Below are positions 62,086 through 64,000 of a stretch of 64,000 bases of DNA, piece by piece; position 1 is the first letter of the stretch; every line of letters starts with the position of its first letter. The position numbers were made by a program, and so were the translations under genes. The notes under the pieces are model-generated. The model had not been told where the DNA came from, searched no databases, and saw nothing but the letters and a program-made list of their open reading frames with translations. This DNA is from Leptofilum sp041748655 (GTDB taxonomy: Bacteria; Chloroflexota; Anaerolineae; Promineifilales; Promineifilaceae). The stretch covers positions 1 to 64,000 of the forward strand of contig JBGTCV010000087.1 of NCBI GenBank assembly GCA_041748655.1, in the 5' to 3' direction.

Positions 62086-63816
62086 CTAATGAATCATCCA
62101 GGTGCGCCCCAGCAGCCACCAGTTGCTAAAGTAATACACCATGAAGAACATCAGAAAAGCAAATACCAAAACCACCGTGCCTTTTGGGGCAATCTTGCCC
62201 GTGGCTTCTTGCCCGTTGGCCGGAATGGCATCTTCCACCAGCGGGTTCTCCTGGCTCATCACCAGGGTGAGGCGGCGTGCTTCCTGCCGCTTGCCGGTGA
62301 GAATGGAAACCAGAACAATGGTGATGTACATGATGCCGCCGATGATGGCGATAATGGCACCGATGCCCATGATGCCCAGCATAAATTCGGCCGTGCTGGG
62401 AATAAAGGCTTTAAACGAAGCAGAAGCAAAGGTAATGTCCCAATGACGGCGCGGCACGCCCTGTAGGCCAGCGGCAATCATGCCAATCGAAACAAACAAC
62501 ATACCAAAGCCAAACACATATGGCTGCCAGGAGGCCCATTTTTTCAGCTTCAGCTCGCGGCGAAAGATGAGGGGAATCAGGTAATAGGTCAACCCCATAA
62601 AGGCCAACGTGGTGCCAGAAACGACGGTAGCATGAAAATGGCCCGGCAGGCGCATGGTGTTGTGGGCCAGCATATTGACCTGCTCTGTGCCAATTGTTAC
62701 CCCCGTTACGCCGCCAATCCAGCCAAACAGCACCATGGAAATAACCATGGCTGAAAAGCCCGGTTCGTGCCACGGTCCTTTGCGCAGCCATTCAAACAAG
62801 CTTTTGGTATATCCCTTGCGCCGCTGCGCCGCCTCAATGGCCCCAGGAATGGAGAAAGCATGGATTAGACTGCCCAAAACCGCCAGATACATGGCGTAAG
62901 AGGTGTTGGTCACCTTCCACAGAAAGCTGTAACCAGGATCCGTCAACAGGTGATGGGCCGAGCCCAGGTTGATAAACAGGATGTAAAGCACAAAAGCCGC
63001 CCGGGACAGTTTCTCGTTGAGCGGTACGGCTCCCACAGTGATGGCCGCCAGCGCATACCAGATGGAAACCATCGCCGCCAGGTTGATTTGCTGCGCCGGA
63101 TGACCAAATGCCCAAAACAGGTTGCGATAATAGCCAGGGTCCAAAGCCGGAATCCAGCCCAGCGACCAGAGAAATGCGGGCACAAAAGCCAATGCTCCGG
63201 AGACCAGGGTATAGACGGCAATAATCGCTGCGGCCGTAAAGCCATACGTTACCAGGGGCATGGAGCCTTCATAACGTTTTTCGCGCTTGGCGGTAATGAC
63301 GGTGGCAAAAAAGAGAAAGACAGCAATCAAAGCACCTACCGCAAACAGGATGATACCCAAATAAAAAAGCGGGTGGGCTTTTAAGGGAACATAGGCGGTA
63401 AACATCACGTCTGCCTTGCCCATCAAGACAATGATATTTGTCATGAGCGCCCCACCCAGCATCAGGGCAAAGGCTATCCAGCCCACTTTGGGCAAAACAA
63501 GGCGGGCGTTTAGCATGATGGCGCTGCCAAAATAAAGGCCCGCCACTTCGAAAAATACAATCCAGGCGACCAGCATATCAAAACCGTGGGCGGTTAGAAT
63601 GCGGTAAAACCAGTCGGGGCGTAACAGGTGTATCGCTTGCCAGCGGGTGAGCGCCAGCAGCAAGGCAAACAAGCCCCCGATTGCCAAAAACACAACGGCC
63701 GCTACCGCGTTGGCAATGATCAACTTCTCGGCGGCTAAATCTACCTTCAGCGCCGTTACAGGACAGGTGCGAAAATTCTCTTGTTCTTGTGGTCTGGGAA
63801 CAGCAATGGTTGCCAT
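62086..63816 (-). CDS. Heme-copper oxidase subunit I, B-type, without the active-site tyrosine
   Basis: A 576-residue integral membrane protein with 12-14 helices. All six metal-ligand histidines of a heme-copper oxidase are present: His77 (TAHGFDM), His239 (WAFGHPAQQI), His288 and His289 (GSAHHLLTDP), and the two in LPGHFHATV. Overall the sequence is closest to B-type (ba3) oxidases (LAHNTMRLPGHFH). The residue four after His239, normally the Tyr cross-linked to CuB, is Gln243. Loss of this Tyr is a feature of NO-reducing members of the superfamily. The start has GAGGAG upstream; subunit II precedes it. Confidence 0.9.
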   Translation of the reverse strand: MATIAVPRPQEQENFRTCPVTALKVDLAAEKLIIANAVAAVVFLAIGGLFALLLALTRWQAIHLLRPDWFYRILTAHGFDMLVAWIVFFEVAGLYFGSAIMLNARLVLPKVGWIAFALMLGGALMTNIIVLMGKADVMFTAYVPLKAHPLFYLGIILFAVGALIAVFLFFATVITAKREKRYEGSMPLVTYGFTAAAIIAVYTLVSGALAFVPAFLWSLGWIPALDPGYYRNLFWAFGHPAQQINLAAMVSIWYALAAITVGAVPLNEKLSRAAFVLYILFINLGSAHHLLTDPGYSFLWKVTNTSYAMYLAVLGSLIHAFSIPGAIEAAQRRKGYTKSLFEWLRKGPWHEPGFSAMVISMVLFGWIGGVTGVTIGTEQVNMLAHNTMRLPGHFHATVVSGTTLAFMGLTYYLIPLIFRRELKLKKWASWQPYVFGFGMLFVSIGMIAAGLQGVPRRHWDITFASASFKAFIPSTAEFMLGIMGIGAIIAIIGGIMYITIVLVSILTGKRQEARRLTLVMSQENPLVEDAIPANGQEATGKIAPKGTVVLVFAFLMFFMVYYFSNWWLLGRTWMIH

Positions 63817-63836
63817 TGGTTATTTTCTCCTCGTTC

Positions 63837-64000
63837 TTACTTCACAATTATTTTGCCAACCATTAAATGGTGGCCAATGGCGCAAAATTCGTTGCAGATA
63901 ACGGAAAACTCACCGGTTTGGGTGGGCGTTATGGTAGCGATGTAGTCGTAGCCGGGAATAATCTGCAAATTCAGATTGACAGGCTGCAAGGAAAAGCCGT
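63837..64000 (-). CDS. Heme-copper oxidase subunit II with CuA site, C-terminal part
   Basis: Only the last 54 codons are in the window; the gene continues beyond base 64000. The CuA motif CNEFCAIGHHLM is intact (both Cys, His and Met), so the complex takes electrons from a soluble donor such as cytochrome c or cupredoxin rather than only quinol. It is the first visible gene of the operon and is followed by subunit I after 20 bases. Confidence 0.93.
   Translation of the reverse strand, partial: GFSLQPVNLNLQIIPGYDYIATITPTQTGEFSVICNEFCAIGHHLMVGKIIVK

Overview
The window looks like a chromosomal segment of a Chloroflexota bacterium (Anaerolineae, Caldilineae or Ardenticatenia type). This is judged from gene content only: a TPR-bearing Ser/Thr kinase, NarL-type two-component pairs, DUF2723 membrane glycosyltransferase-like protein, giant beta-helix and CHAT proteins, a B-type heme-copper oxidase cluster, and many short intergenic hairpin repeats. 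No rRNA or marker gene fixes the lineage. Base composition is moderately GC-rich. One palindromic octamer, ACGGCCGT, occurs about 79 times by hand count, roughly once per 0.8 kb, inside and outside genes. That is far above chance and recalls the HIP1 octamer of cyanobacteria.

Layout. 1-3.8 kb: the end of a histidine operon (hisH partial, hisA, hisF, an AT-rich membrane-protein gene, hisI, hisE). hisF carries an in-frame insertion made of the same repeat words seen between genes. 3.8-11 kb: metallophosphoesterase, Ser/Thr kinase with TPRs, small membrane protein, DUF2723 protein, then tRNA-Pro, tRNA-Gly and tRNA-Met on the minus strand behind a clear sigma70-type promoter. 11.3-18.7 kb: a DsbA/VKOR/CBS operon, a dihydroorotate-dehydrogenase-like protein, a pseudo-receiver, a CBS protein, a GAF histidine kinase with its response regulator, and a second Ser/Thr kinase. 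18.8-26.6 kb: a xanthine-dehydrogenase-family protein that has lost 7 of 8 iron-sulfur cysteines, a radical-SAM maturase, a GH3 glycosidase and a broken second GH3 gene.

26.6-42.2 kb is the most unusual block. It is a five-gene minus-strand operon encoding, in order of transcription, a Cys-rich zinc-ribbon-like protein, a protein ending in a carboxypeptidase-regulatory-like domain, a 1442-residue CHAT/dead-cyclase/AAA/TPR protein, a 1156-residue exported beta-helix protein, and a 1684-residue exported beta-helix protein with a gingipain-type (C25) domain. Two caspase-fold proteases, one cytoplasmic and one exported, therefore share an operon. 42.5-47 kb is patchy accessory DNA: small orphan genes, remnants of a DUF2726 gene, a truncated near-copy of the end of the xanthine dehydrogenase gene, a MITE-like inverted repeat, and an effector-associated-domain/TIR/FGE protein likely to act in immunity.

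47-55.5 kb: stress-type membrane proteins, a second NarL-type kinase/regulator pair, and a fluoride-responsive operon (riboswitch with terminator, crcB, DUF190-CBS protein), then an RNase II/R family gene. 55.4-64 kb: a respiratory cluster on the minus strand (COX II partial, heme-copper oxidase subunit I with Tyr replaced by Gln at the active site, SafE-like protein, CcoI/CopA-like copper ATPase, a cytochrome b/ferredoxin/MvhD fusion, DUF3565, a Crp/Fnr regulator and DUF1858). The gene set suggests nitric oxide or oxygen reduction under Crp/Fnr control, with copper supply by the ATPase and SafE-like protein.
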